A stretch of DNA of 64,000 bases from contig NZ_AUEK01000007.1 of NCBI RefSeq assembly GCF_000425945.1, positions 310,001 to 374,000 of the forward strand, read 5' to 3'. The notes beneath the pieces were generated by a model. It had not been told where the DNA came from and made no database searches. It was given only the letters and a program-made list of their open reading frames with translations. Both the position numbers and the translations under genes were made by a program. The DNA comes from Candidatus Solirubrobacter pratensis. GTDB lineage: Bacteria; Actinomycetota; Thermoleophilia; Solirubrobacterales; Solirubrobacteraceae. Positions 26,563-34,545 of this stretch are shown here, one piece after another (within the stretch, counting starts at the first letter, position 1; the number at the start of each line of letters is the position of its first letter).

Positions 26563-28892
26563 TAGAAGCTCCAGGTGTTCTGCGCCTTAGCCCTGATGAT
26601 GAGGCCGGGTACCGAGTCGCCTGGGACGGCCTGCTCAGGCAGGGACGGAAGTTCATCATCTGCGAGGAAGAAATCTGAGTCATGGGTGTACACGCCGCCG
26701 ACGAAAGTGGTGCTCTTCAAGCGCAGCTTCGGTCGGACTCCATTGGCGCTATAGGTAATGACCCACGGAATCGTGGCCACGCCTGAGCCCTGGACATCGA
26801 GCATAGTGTCGCCGGTGAGGGTTCGGAGTGCGTCCCGAAGGGTCGGATTAGAGACGATGACGCCCAATGTCGTCGTCGCGCCCGTGTCGGTGCGCTCGAT
26901 CGTCCACTCCCCCGACTGCGGCGTGCCGGTGAAGTACCAGCTAAGCTGCTCCATCCGTGAGGCATTGCCCAGTACGACGGTATCCATGAGCACACTCGTG
27001 CGCTGAGTGCCATCGACGTTGCAGCCCGCAACGCGGTAGTTGGACGGTGCGTGCACCGCGTCGGCCGACCAGCGCACGTTGTCCACGGCGGGGACGTTGT
27101 GAATTGCCTGGAGGAGGTCGGATAGCTGGATGGCGGTGCCGAAGTACTGACTCTTGAAGTACGCCTGCACAGCGTCGCGGATCGCGAGATTTGTTGCTGC
27201 CACGCTCGCCCCCGGTCCGTACATGACGGCGATATCGAGCTTGAAGTAGCGCGTAGTCGCCTTGTGCGCGAGCACGTCCGTGGTCGTCTGTCGGGAGCCG
27301 TCCACCGTCGCCTGAAGGTCATAGATGTTCTTGTCGTATGCGTACTGTGCGACCGTGACGCTCGGCTCGGTGTTCAGCGCGACGACCGGTCCAGTCCACA
27401 TCGTCGGGGAATCCGGATCGTCGTCGGCAGCCTGACCGGGCAGGTACTTATCCCATTCGATGCCATTGCGGGCTCGTACGGTGCCACGAAGCTCGGAGAC
27501 ATCCTCTACGAGCCAGTAGTGAAGGTCGCGATAGTAGATGGTGCTGCCGATCTTGATGCTGTCGGGAATGTCTGCCACGGGCTGGAGGAACAGCGGCGTG
27601 AAGAGGTTCCCCAGCATCGGGCGATGTTCCACTTCACCCACACGGCGATAGTTCTCGCGGTAGTACGGATGGTTGGGGTCCGCTGTGAAGGTGTTGAGCG
27701 GGTTCGGAATGCCGATCACGCAGTCCGCGAGCGTGGCATTTCCTCCATCTACGAAGATGTCAACCGCATTGGTGATGTTTCGCTCGTAGTCGTTACGTGA
27801 AGAGGTCGACAGATAGGAGTGTTCGAACAGCACCACGTCGCCGGGCCGCACACCCTGGATCGAAGCATCGGCGGACGGGTCGATCACATTCAGGAATGTG
27901 ATGCTCGGGCGGAAGCGGTTGCCCGGAAACAACGGGTCGAGTGTCAGGTCGTACTCGGGCACCTCATCGAAGAAGCGCCAGGCGTCCCCTCGGTTCTTGT
28001 CATCGGGGTCGACGTTGAGTCTGAAGTCGGTTACCTCGCGATAGAAGAGGGCTTCGGCGCCGAGCTTCCCGTTGGAGACAAAGTACGGAACCTGAGTGTA
28101 GGTGTACTTCGAGAAGGGCACGGTCGACATCGCCGTGGTCCACGTCCCTGTCATCGGGAACGGCGGCGGGTCGCCAGCGTAGGTTGCGTCGTCCGGGACG
28201 GGGACCTGGATGTACTCGCGGTAGCGAGAGATCGGGCCTACGACGTTTGCCTTGGTGGAGTACGGCGTGGCAATCGCGAGCGCGAGGTACTGATCGGTCG
28301 TGCCCGAGACGTTGCGGAAGACGGTGTTCTTGAATCGTGCCTTGAGTTCATCGTCGGACTCCTGATCTAGACCGCCGGAAGTGGGGACGGTATTGAATAC
28401 CCCGTCGAATCCGACACCATTGACGTACTGTGTGATCGCCTGCGCGGCCACGTTACCGAGGGCACCCGGCACTAGCGCCTGGATCGGAGCGACCACGGAA
28501 GTCTCGCCCATACGGATCGTTACGTCGAACGTAGTCTGGAAAAAGACATCGGCGGCGTCGAGTGACGCGACGACCCTCTGACCGGCGGGGATCCGGATAT
28601 CCGTGAGCGCGGGTTGCGACCGGCTGAACGTCACAAAGCCGGTCGCGGCGACAGCGGACTGACGCCCGAAGTTGAAGATCGCCAGGAACTTGTCGAGGCT
28701 ACTTCCGATCTTGGAGTCAATGTCGAGCCCGCCGGAGAGCGCGGTAAGGTCGATGGTGCTGTCCGCGATCTTCTGCGCGAACGCATCGATCAGCAGGCGC
28801 TCGGGCGTGCCGATCTCTGCGGAGATTGCCGGATCGAGAACCTTTAGCTGGTTGACGATCTGTAGTGCGATGTCTCGGGAGGTTACGGCCAT
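26562..28892 (-). CDS. Baseplate J-like protein
   Basis: A 776-residue protein, longer than P2 gpJ. The N-terminal part matches the Baseplate_J family: an extended region GTPERLLIDAFAQKIAD, then LTDIRIPAGQRVVASL and LVPGALGNVAAQ, and QESDDELKARFKNTV. The family forms the wedge ring that holds the contractile tail baseplate together. The larger size reflects an inserted, mixed alpha/beta region of residues about 250-500. It overlaps the gp25-like gene upstream by 1 base and the next baseplate gene downstream. Confidence 0.88.
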   Translation of the reverse strand: MAVTSRDIALQIVNQLKVLDPAISAEIGTPERLLIDAFAQKIADSTIDLTALSGGLDIDSKIGSSLDKFLAIFNFGRQSAVAATGFVTFSRSQPALTDIRIPAGQRVVASLDAADVFFQTTFDVTIRMGETSVVAPIQALVPGALGNVAAQAITQYVNGVGFDGVFNTVPTSGGLDQESDDELKARFKNTVFRNVSGTTDQYLALAIATPYSTKANVVGPISRYREYIQVPVPDDATYAGDPPPFPMTGTWTTAMSTVPFSKYTYTQVPYFVSNGKLGAEALFYREVTDFRLNVDPDDKNRGDAWRFFDEVPEYDLTLDPLFPGNRFRPSITFLNVIDPSADASIQGVRPGDVVLFEHSYLSTSSRNDYERNITNAVDIFVDGGNATLADCVIGIPNPLNTFTADPNHPYYRENYRRVGEVEHRPMLGNLFTPLFLQPVADIPDSIKIGSTIYYRDLHYWLVEDVSELRGTVRARNGIEWDKYLPGQAADDDPDSPTMWTGPVVALNTEPSVTVAQYAYDKNIYDLQATVDGSRQTTTDVLAHKATTRYFKLDIAVMYGPGASVAATNLAIRDAVQAYFKSQYFGTAIQLSDLLQAIHNVPAVDNVRWSADAVHAPSNYRVAGCNVDGTQRTSVLMDTVVLGNASRMEQLSWYFTGTPQSGEWTIERTDTGATTTLGVIVSNPTLRDALRTLTGDTMLDVQGSGVATIPWVITYSANGVRPKLRLKSTTFVGGVYTHDSDFFLADDELPSLPEQAVPGDSVPGLIIRAKAQNTWSF

Positions 28893-29374
28893 TAGCGAGC
28901 TACCAGTGAGTTGTCAGAGATGGGCAGTGCTACGTCAACGGTGTCGCCGCTACCGGTAGCGAGGGTGACGAGGACTGCGAGGGTGGTGGACGTCTGGATG
29001 GCCCGCACGCCCGACACCCCTACTAGGATTTCGGAGGCGGTAAGGGTGGACTTGGAGTACCTCTGCCTCTCCTCCTTGATCCGCCGTAGCTGGCGGTTCT
29101 GAAAGTACTCAGCGATGCGACGGATCTCCGTCTCGATCACCGCTAGCGCCAACTGGGTGTCCGTCGCCCCAATCACGCCGGGGACTGCGCGTCCGTCAGG
29201 AGTGACGCCGCCGTCAATGAGCGAGCCCCAGCCCGGATGCATAGGGTCGCTTCCCATCTCGGTGAGCACGGCGCAGCGGAAGTCCTGCACGAGCTTGGCC
29301 TGGCCAGTGACCTTGCCAAGCTGCGCGCCCTGAACATCAAAGTCGCCGTTACGTAGGAATAGGCTCCAAGTCAT
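28892..29374 (-). CDS. gp25/W-like baseplate wedge protein
   Basis: A 160-residue protein. Its order relative to baseplate J, and a GPW/gp25-like layout (a loop of MHPGWGSLIDGGVTP, then a long helix TEIRRIAEYFQNRQLRRIKE, then strands ending VTLATGS) fit the T4 gp25/P2 gpW family of wedge proteins. These bind J-like proteins in the baseplate and nucleate sheath assembly. The start has AGGAG 5 bases upstream on the minus strand. Confidence 0.8.
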   Translation of the reverse strand: MTWSLFLRNGDFDVQGAQLGKVTGQAKLVQDFRCAVLTEMGSDPMHPGWGSLIDGGVTPDGRAVPGVIGATDTQLALAVIETEIRRIAEYFQNRQLRRIKEERQRYSKSTLTASEILVGVSGVRAIQTSTTLAVLVTLATGSGDTVDVALPISDNSLVAR

Positions 29375-29421
29375 CGTCTCCTATTACGGAGAGATGGCGC
29401 CCGGTACCTAGGTGAACTGCC

Positions 29422-30288
29422 TCATCCCGCGAAGACGAACCAGCGCACGGCAACAGACGGGGGCGTGTTGTCGTGCGTTTCGGTCGCGTCCGCCTCGGTC
29501 TGCAAGGGGATGGGATGTCTATGGTCGATGGTGGCGTCGTTGAGCGGAGCGGTCGTAGAACCGAATGCACCACCGCCGACCGTGAGGTTGACGGCGTTCG
29601 GATATCCGGTGCCGGAGCCGATCGTCTGACCATTGCCTGCCGTTGCGTGGTTATGCGTCTTATTGACGGTCATCAACTCGCTGAACCCGCCATGGTCGTG
29701 CTCCCGGAGTCCCGACTGCGCGGCCGTCAGGCCCACGGCCTCCACGCCCCACTTGTCGCCCGGGAGGCGCTCAGTGAGACCTGGTCCGGTACCGGCGCCC
29801 GCTACAGCGCGCCCCTGAGTATCAGGAACACGCGGATTGCCCGAGTCATCGCTTCCATGCGGGTTGCCGTCCGCGATCAGCTTTGCGCGCAGGAGCGGGT
29901 GCTTATCTGTGACACCATCCCCATTGCAAGGCAGCCATCTGTCGTTGGGCGCGCTCACCGCCGACGACACCATCTGGCCGACGAAGAGTCCCACCGCCTC
30001 GGTTAGGAACCTCCTTCCTTGACCGTCGAACACCTCATCCGCGTCGATCTTCGCCTCTCCGGGCTGCAAGTCCTGGATGGAGTGTCCCTCGGCGTCCTCG
30101 ATCCTATTGCCGAGGCGCCATACCCCGCGCGTGCGCGTCACACCCCACGTCTCCGCGAGCTTCGGCCATACGAATACGCCCGGTAGTTCCCACACGATGA
30201 TCTGGATGACGGACCCGTCCTTCAGCGTTCCCTCGATCTTGCGGGTGGCTGGGTCACAGGTAACGATGCGCGCAAACGCGGTGTCCAT
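29422..30288 (-). CDS. Tail-collar (phage_tail_collar) domain protein
   Basis: About 288 residues from ATG 30288. The C-terminal half has the tail-collar pattern: a strand region NDRWLPCNGDGV..., PDTQGRAVAGAG, HDHGGF, HNHATAGNG, and the ending TPPSVAVRWFVFAG, with repeated His-rich loops characteristic of trimeric collar/fibre proteins that fold around metal ions. An upstream longer reading frame is arginine-rich and belongs to the hub gene's other frame, so the start at 30288, overlapping the hub stop, is chosen. Confidence 0.82.
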   Translation of the reverse strand: MDTAFARIVTCDPATRKIEGTLKDGSVIQIIVWELPGVFVWPKLAETWGVTRTRGVWRLGNRIEDAEGHSIQDLQPGEAKIDADEVFDGQGRRFLTEAVGLFVGQMVSSAVSAPNDRWLPCNGDGVTDKHPLLRAKLIADGNPHGSDDSGNPRVPDTQGRAVAGAGTGPGLTERLPGDKWGVEAVGLTAAQSGLREHDHGGFSELMTVNKTHNHATAGNGQTIGSGTGYPNAVNLTVGGGAFGSTTAPLNDATIDHRHPIPLQTEADATETHDNTPPSVAVRWFVFAG

Positions 30289-33068
30289 CAGCCCGTCTCC
30301 ACCTTGATAGCGCGCTGGAGCCAGTTGGGCGACGTGATGTTGAGATTCGGCGGGTTCGGCGGCGTCGCAGTCGTCGTATCGCGGGTCACACCCTTCTTCG
30401 GACCGGTGTTGTTGAAGGCACGGACCATGCCTGCGGACACATCTGAGCCGGTGTCGGTGAGAGATGCCGGAGCCGAGAGAACCGCCTGCGTAGCAAACCC
30501 GCTCTCGTAGTCGAACGAGTGTACGACCTCCTCCACGTAGCACTGGAGGTTGTGATCGGGGAACGCGACGAGGCCACCGGGGAAGAGTTCAGGCATGAAG
30601 GTGAAGGTGAAGGTGGTGGCGAACTGCTGCGCCCATAGCTGCTGGAAGCGCTGGTAGGCAAGGAACGCCTCGAAGTATGGCGAGCGCACCATCGGCGCCT
30701 CTTCGTAGTGCGGACGCACACCATACTTCTGGAGGAACTTGATGACGTAGCTGCGGTCTAGCTCGCCCTTGGTTGCCTCACGCGTTCCACCGTGGGCAAG
30801 GCCGGTGCCAGGATCGACTACCTGAGTCGAGGTCTTACCGCCCTTCTCCTCCTGCACCTTTAGTTCTTCTGGGATCCTGACGAATCCGCCCTTGAAGGCG
30901 TCGAACATCGTGACTACGCCGCCGGACTGAAGCTTGTCGAGGAAGTTGACCTCAGACGACGTGGCGCCATCCGGTACGATGTCACCAACGACGTAGACAT
31001 GCGTCGCTAGCGACTCGTCCGACAGCGTGATGCGGCCGTCGAGAATCTCGATGTCGTCAATCTGCCAGTACGGTGTGCGGTGCTTGAAACCACCAAAGTA
31101 GTCGGGGAAGAAGGCGTAGAAGTCACCGTTGGGTAGCGACATGAAGTTGCGTAGTGACGCCTCGACCACCTGCTGCACGAACGGGAACAATGGCTGATCG
31201 TTCATGAGCGACTTCTGTCCCTGTAGGCCGATCGCCTCGGCCGTCTGCTCCAGGCTCGGAAAGTTCAGGTAGGCGGCGAACGCGCTGGCCATGGATGTAT
31301 CGCTACCGCCGCTGGTGGGGGAGGACGACCCGCCTCCGGTCGTGCTGTCACTGGACGTGCCACTTCCGTCCGCCGGGATGTCGTCGGGGATAGTGCGGCC
31401 TGTGAATGCGACGCCGACGTGAACGTGGTTGAAGTGATTTCCACCCTCAAGGGTTCGCCAGCCCACCTGCACTCGGTGGCCGTACCAGTCGAAGTTCTGT
31501 GTGAAGTTGAGCTTCCCGCTCATGGCCATGTTGCGAGCGTCGCTCTGCGAGTACCCGAGGAGCCGCAGTGCGGCTGTAGCGATGTTGTCACCCTTGGATG
31601 CGGCCGCCGAGTCGCTTCGCGCGTCGCCACCTACGAGGATGTCGGCCGCGTCTCCCGTGTAGTGGTCCGAGACGTTGCCGCTCGTTGTGAACTGGTCGTG
31701 GTTCGTGCCGAAACCGACGACGATCTGTTCGTTGGTAAGACCAGCGAGCACGCTGAGGAACTGCTTGATCGGGTCGCGCATCGGCTTCCCAGGCAGGTTG
31801 GCTCCGGGTGCGGCGCTCCAGTTTCCCTTATCAAGGTTCTTCGTCTTCGTCGTGGCGTCGGGCGCCGCACCCCGGGTCGTCGGATCGGTTGGGTCGTCGT
31901 GCGCGCCAGGCACCTGAGTGCCTCCAAGGTCCTTGGGTGCGGCATTCATTGCCGCGAACAGAGCCGGGTAGCCACCGGGGTTCCATGGGGTACTCGCGAT
32001 GGCGCTCGCGATGTCGGGGACACTGCCGTTCTTGAGCGCCTTCAAGATTGCGCCGTAGCGGCCGTTATTCAGCGTCTTCACTGTTGCCTGGAGGCCCTGC
32101 GACCAGGACGTATAGATTTTGATATCACCCTGCAAGCCTGTGTTCCCCGCGCCGGGCATGGGCTCGGTTGTGTTGAGAGGGTTGTACCGCGCGTCGTTGA
32201 TCCAGTGCCCTCCTTCGGCCTTCTCCCACCCGACCAGCGCCTGCATGTTGTCGTTGTTCTGCTGGATCCCGAGCGACTTCAGCAGCGCCGCAGCCCAGGT
32301 TGCTTCGGTGTAGCCTCCGTCCGGCGTCGCCGGGACGGTGCCGCTGGCCTGCCCGGTGTCACCGGAGCCACCACCCTGGCCGTACCCCCCGGGGCCGAGC
32401 AACTTCGAGAGGAGCGCATCCACCTGGTCCTTTACGGCGTCATTGCTCGACGCGAGTTCGCTGTAGATCGCCGTCATGCGGTCCTTGATCCTGGACGGCA
32501 GCGCTTCGATGTAGATGTCCTGAGAGTCCCAATTCCCGACGTGCTTGAGGATCGCGAATAGCAGGGCTCCCATCGATCCGTCGGTAAGCTGCTTGTTGCT
32601 TGCTTCGCCTAGGGTCTTCGAGATTGCGTCTGAGTTGAACAGGGTGCCCGTCTGCGGGTTGACGTTCCATCCGTACTTCGCGAGGAAGCCGTTCTGGACG
32701 TAGGGGAGGGCCGGGTCCCAGAATGTGTTCAGCAGCCGCTTGAGAGTGCACGACGCGGTAATCTTGATCGTCCCGGGGTAGAGCACCATCGCGTCCGCAG
32801 TGTCGAGGTACCCCGTGAACGCTTGCACGGGGTAGCCCTTCAGGCGCGTGAGGTACACCGTAATTGCGTCCATAGGATGGAACGTCGGGAACCCGGGCGC
32901 AGTCCAGATCAGGTTCGGATTGCGAAGCTCTAGTTCCAGCGTGGAAGCGGCGTTGACGCGACGGTGAACGTTGCCGCTTACGATGTAGTCGGAGATATCG
33001 AGCCCGTCCGGGAACTTGTCGGTGCGGACGTAGGCGTACACCTTGGGGCTGTAGACGAGGCGACGCAC
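30288..33068 (-). CDS. Baseplate hub / tail spike-base protein with two muralytic domains
   Basis: A 926-residue protein. Residues 1-220 and 600-926 look like the hub/late-control-D fold. Two inserted domains carry cell-wall signatures: residues about 252-375, with a conserved E in VGWEKAEGG and NPLNTTEPMPGAGN, YTSWSQG, resembling lysozyme/transglycosylase-type tail lysins; and residues about 440-555 with SDHYTGDAADI (H469, D476) and HFNHVHVG (H548, H550), the M15/VanY-type zinc-peptidase ligands. The two domains are joined by Gly/Ser/Pro linkers. It would perforate the peptidoglycan during infection. Stop and start overlap the neighbouring genes. Confidence 0.8.
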   Translation of the reverse strand: MRRLVYSPKVYAYVRTDKFPDGLDISDYIVSGNVHRRVNAASTLELELRNPNLIWTAPGFPTFHPMDAITVYLTRLKGYPVQAFTGYLDTADAMVLYPGTIKITASCTLKRLLNTFWDPALPYVQNGFLAKYGWNVNPQTGTLFNSDAISKTLGEASNKQLTDGSMGALLFAILKHVGNWDSQDIYIEALPSRIKDRMTAIYSELASSNDAVKDQVDALLSKLLGPGGYGQGGGSGDTGQASGTVPATPDGGYTEATWAAALLKSLGIQQNNDNMQALVGWEKAEGGHWINDARYNPLNTTEPMPGAGNTGLQGDIKIYTSWSQGLQATVKTLNNGRYGAILKALKNGSVPDIASAIASTPWNPGGYPALFAAMNAAPKDLGGTQVPGAHDDPTDPTTRGAAPDATTKTKNLDKGNWSAAPGANLPGKPMRDPIKQFLSVLAGLTNEQIVVGFGTNHDQFTTSGNVSDHYTGDAADILVGGDARSDSAAASKGDNIATAALRLLGYSQSDARNMAMSGKLNFTQNFDWYGHRVQVGWRTLEGGNHFNHVHVGVAFTGRTIPDDIPADGSGTSSDSTTGGGSSSPTSGGSDTSMASAFAAYLNFPSLEQTAEAIGLQGQKSLMNDQPLFPFVQQVVEASLRNFMSLPNGDFYAFFPDYFGGFKHRTPYWQIDDIEILDGRITLSDESLATHVYVVGDIVPDGATSSEVNFLDKLQSGGVVTMFDAFKGGFVRIPEELKVQEEKGGKTSTQVVDPGTGLAHGGTREATKGELDRSYVIKFLQKYGVRPHYEEAPMVRSPYFEAFLAYQRFQQLWAQQFATTFTFTFMPELFPGGLVAFPDHNLQCYVEEVVHSFDYESGFATQAVLSAPASLTDTGSDVSAGMVRAFNNTGPKKGVTRDTTTATPPNPPNLNITSPNWLQRAIKVETG

Positions 33069-33793
33069 TAGCCGACCTTCGGGAACAAGTCGGAGCCGTA
33101 GCTGGCCAGGGCCTCGTTGATCGCGCCTAGGGTCGCGTCAGGCGGGTCGGGATCGTCCTCGAAGCGCGGGCCATTCACATCGGTCGCCAGGGAATCTGCA
33201 CTCCCCTTGGTGATGAAGTCGAGGATGTTCTTGAGCTTGCGGCCCTTGACCTTTTCGTCGGTCATGAGCCAGGATCGGGCCTTTGACACGATGAAGTCAA
33301 ACTCCCACTCGGGGGAGAACTGAGCCTTCTGCGCACCGCGCTGGATTGACTCGATGTACCCGTCCACGATGATCGTCTGCGTGGATCCGCGCATGTTTCG
33401 CGCGGCGTCGAAGCCTCGGCCGAGAACCGTGAGGGTCACGGTCGGCGTCGTCACGTTGTCGTGGTCGCTGTAGAGGATGCTCTTGAGGTGAGAATCACGC
33501 ACGAACTCTGCGATCCGCTGGTACTGGTAGGAGTCCCCGCTCTGGCCCTTGACGTTCAAGTGGGGCTGCACGAAGTTGTGCGGATAGAAGTCGCGCTTAC
33601 GCGCGGACTGCGCTGTGGTCCCGGCCATCTCGAAGTCAGCCGTAACGTCGGTGACCCAGAGTCCGATGTGATCGCCAGACTGGTTTATCAGGACGGCATT
33701 GCCTCCGTTTGTCTCCGGAGTCGTCCGTGCCCACCTGACCGCGTACCCCTTAGCGATGCTTCCGTTGCGTCCGTCGTACTTCCACTCAGGCAT
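33068..33793 (-). CDS. Baseplate/tail-associated protein
   Basis: About 241 residues from ATG 33793 (one base overlap with the preceding stop). The protein has a beta-rich first part (GYAVRWARTTPETNGG, VTDVTADFEMAG) and a helical C-terminus. It precedes the hub gene directly, a place where other myophages encode a hub-associated or tail-tip protein. No family motif is certain. The upstream in-frame extension to 34111 is arginine-rich and is rejected as noncoding. Confidence 0.55.
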   Translation of the reverse strand: MPEWKYDGRNGSIAKGYAVRWARTTPETNGGNAVLINQSGDHIGLWVTDVTADFEMAGTTAQSARKRDFYPHNFVQPHLNVKGQSGDSYQYQRIAEFVRDSHLKSILYSDHDNVTTPTVTLTVLGRGFDAARNMRGSTQTIIVDGYIESIQRGAQKAQFSPEWEFDFIVSKARSWLMTDEKVKGRKLKNILDFITKGSADSLATDVNGPRFEDDPDPPDATLGAINEALASYGSDLFPKVG

Positions 33794-34545
33794 TACGGTG
33801 TCTCCACGGTTCCGCGACCGTTGTCGTCGGTTGCGATTCCAGTGTTGTTGCCCGGGAGTGCGGTTCCCTCGTTGGCGAGGAAGGCAGGCTTGGAGTAGTC
33901 GGCGTGCAAGTCCTCGAAGTCGCCGTTGGCGTAACTGTCGATGAGCTTGGTGTAGTAGTCGCCCAACTCCCCGAGCGTCTCCTTCGTCTTGGCGTTCGCG
34001 TCCGAGTCTCCGCCAAACGGGGAGGAGAAGGGGTTGTCCTCGATGTATCCGATGTCCCCCGTGACGCGGTTGAACTGAGTCGTGTCGATCCCCGTCGTCT
34101 GGACGAGCCACTTCAGCGCGTCGTTCATCTTGCGATCGCCCTCAATCACGGCTGCTTCCATACGCCACACGGGAGCAACTACGTCGCGTCCGTAGTGGAA
34201 CTGGGGGAGCCGCTTGGGCATGATGTGGAGGTGCCAATCTCGGTGGGAGTACTCGAACGTGACCGGCGTCTGGTCAAACCCGCCGCTCTGGGTGGCGAAC
34301 TGGAGGTAGGAGAGGAACCAGGTGTAGATCGCTTCGATCTGGCGATACGATCTGACGGTGCCTGTGATGGTCAGGTCTGTCGTGTAGGCAGAGAGAATCT
34401 GCACGACCTCGCCACCGTAGGTCGGGAACGTCTTCGTGTTCAGGCCGTAGCCCCAGGTGATCTCGTCGGCGCCGGTCGTCACTGTAAGCGGACCGAGCGT
34501 TTCGTTCACATGTGCCTGGGAGAAGGTTACGTTGACTGCGCTCAT
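33793..34545 (-). CDS. Tail protein upstream of the hub
   Basis: A 250-residue protein. N-terminal strands (GPLTVTTGADEITWGY) are followed by a helical region (IEAIYTWFLSYLQFATQSGG) and an acidic, Asn-rich flexible C-terminus (GDSDANAKTKETLGELGDY). It lies between the tape measure and the tail-tip protein and overlaps both by a few bases, consistent with a tail-tip or baseplate component. Function not recognised. Confidence 0.55.
   Translation of the reverse strand: MSAVNVTFSQAHVNETLGPLTVTTGADEITWGYGLNTKTFPTYGGEVVQILSAYTTDLTITGTVRSYRQIEAIYTWFLSYLQFATQSGGFDQTPVTFEYSHRDWHLHIMPKRLPQFHYGRDVVAPVWRMEAAVIEGDRKMNDALKWLVQTTGIDTTQFNRVTGDIGYIEDNPFSSPFGGDSDANAKTKETLGELGDYYTKLIDSYANGDFEDLHADYSKPAFLANEGTALPGNNTGIATDDNGRGTVETP

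Noticed and set aside
31419..32561. 380-codon plus-strand frame opposite the hub gene
   Set aside because: Low-complexity Arg/Val-rich peptide with no motif; the minus-strand hub gene on the same bases has clear domains.
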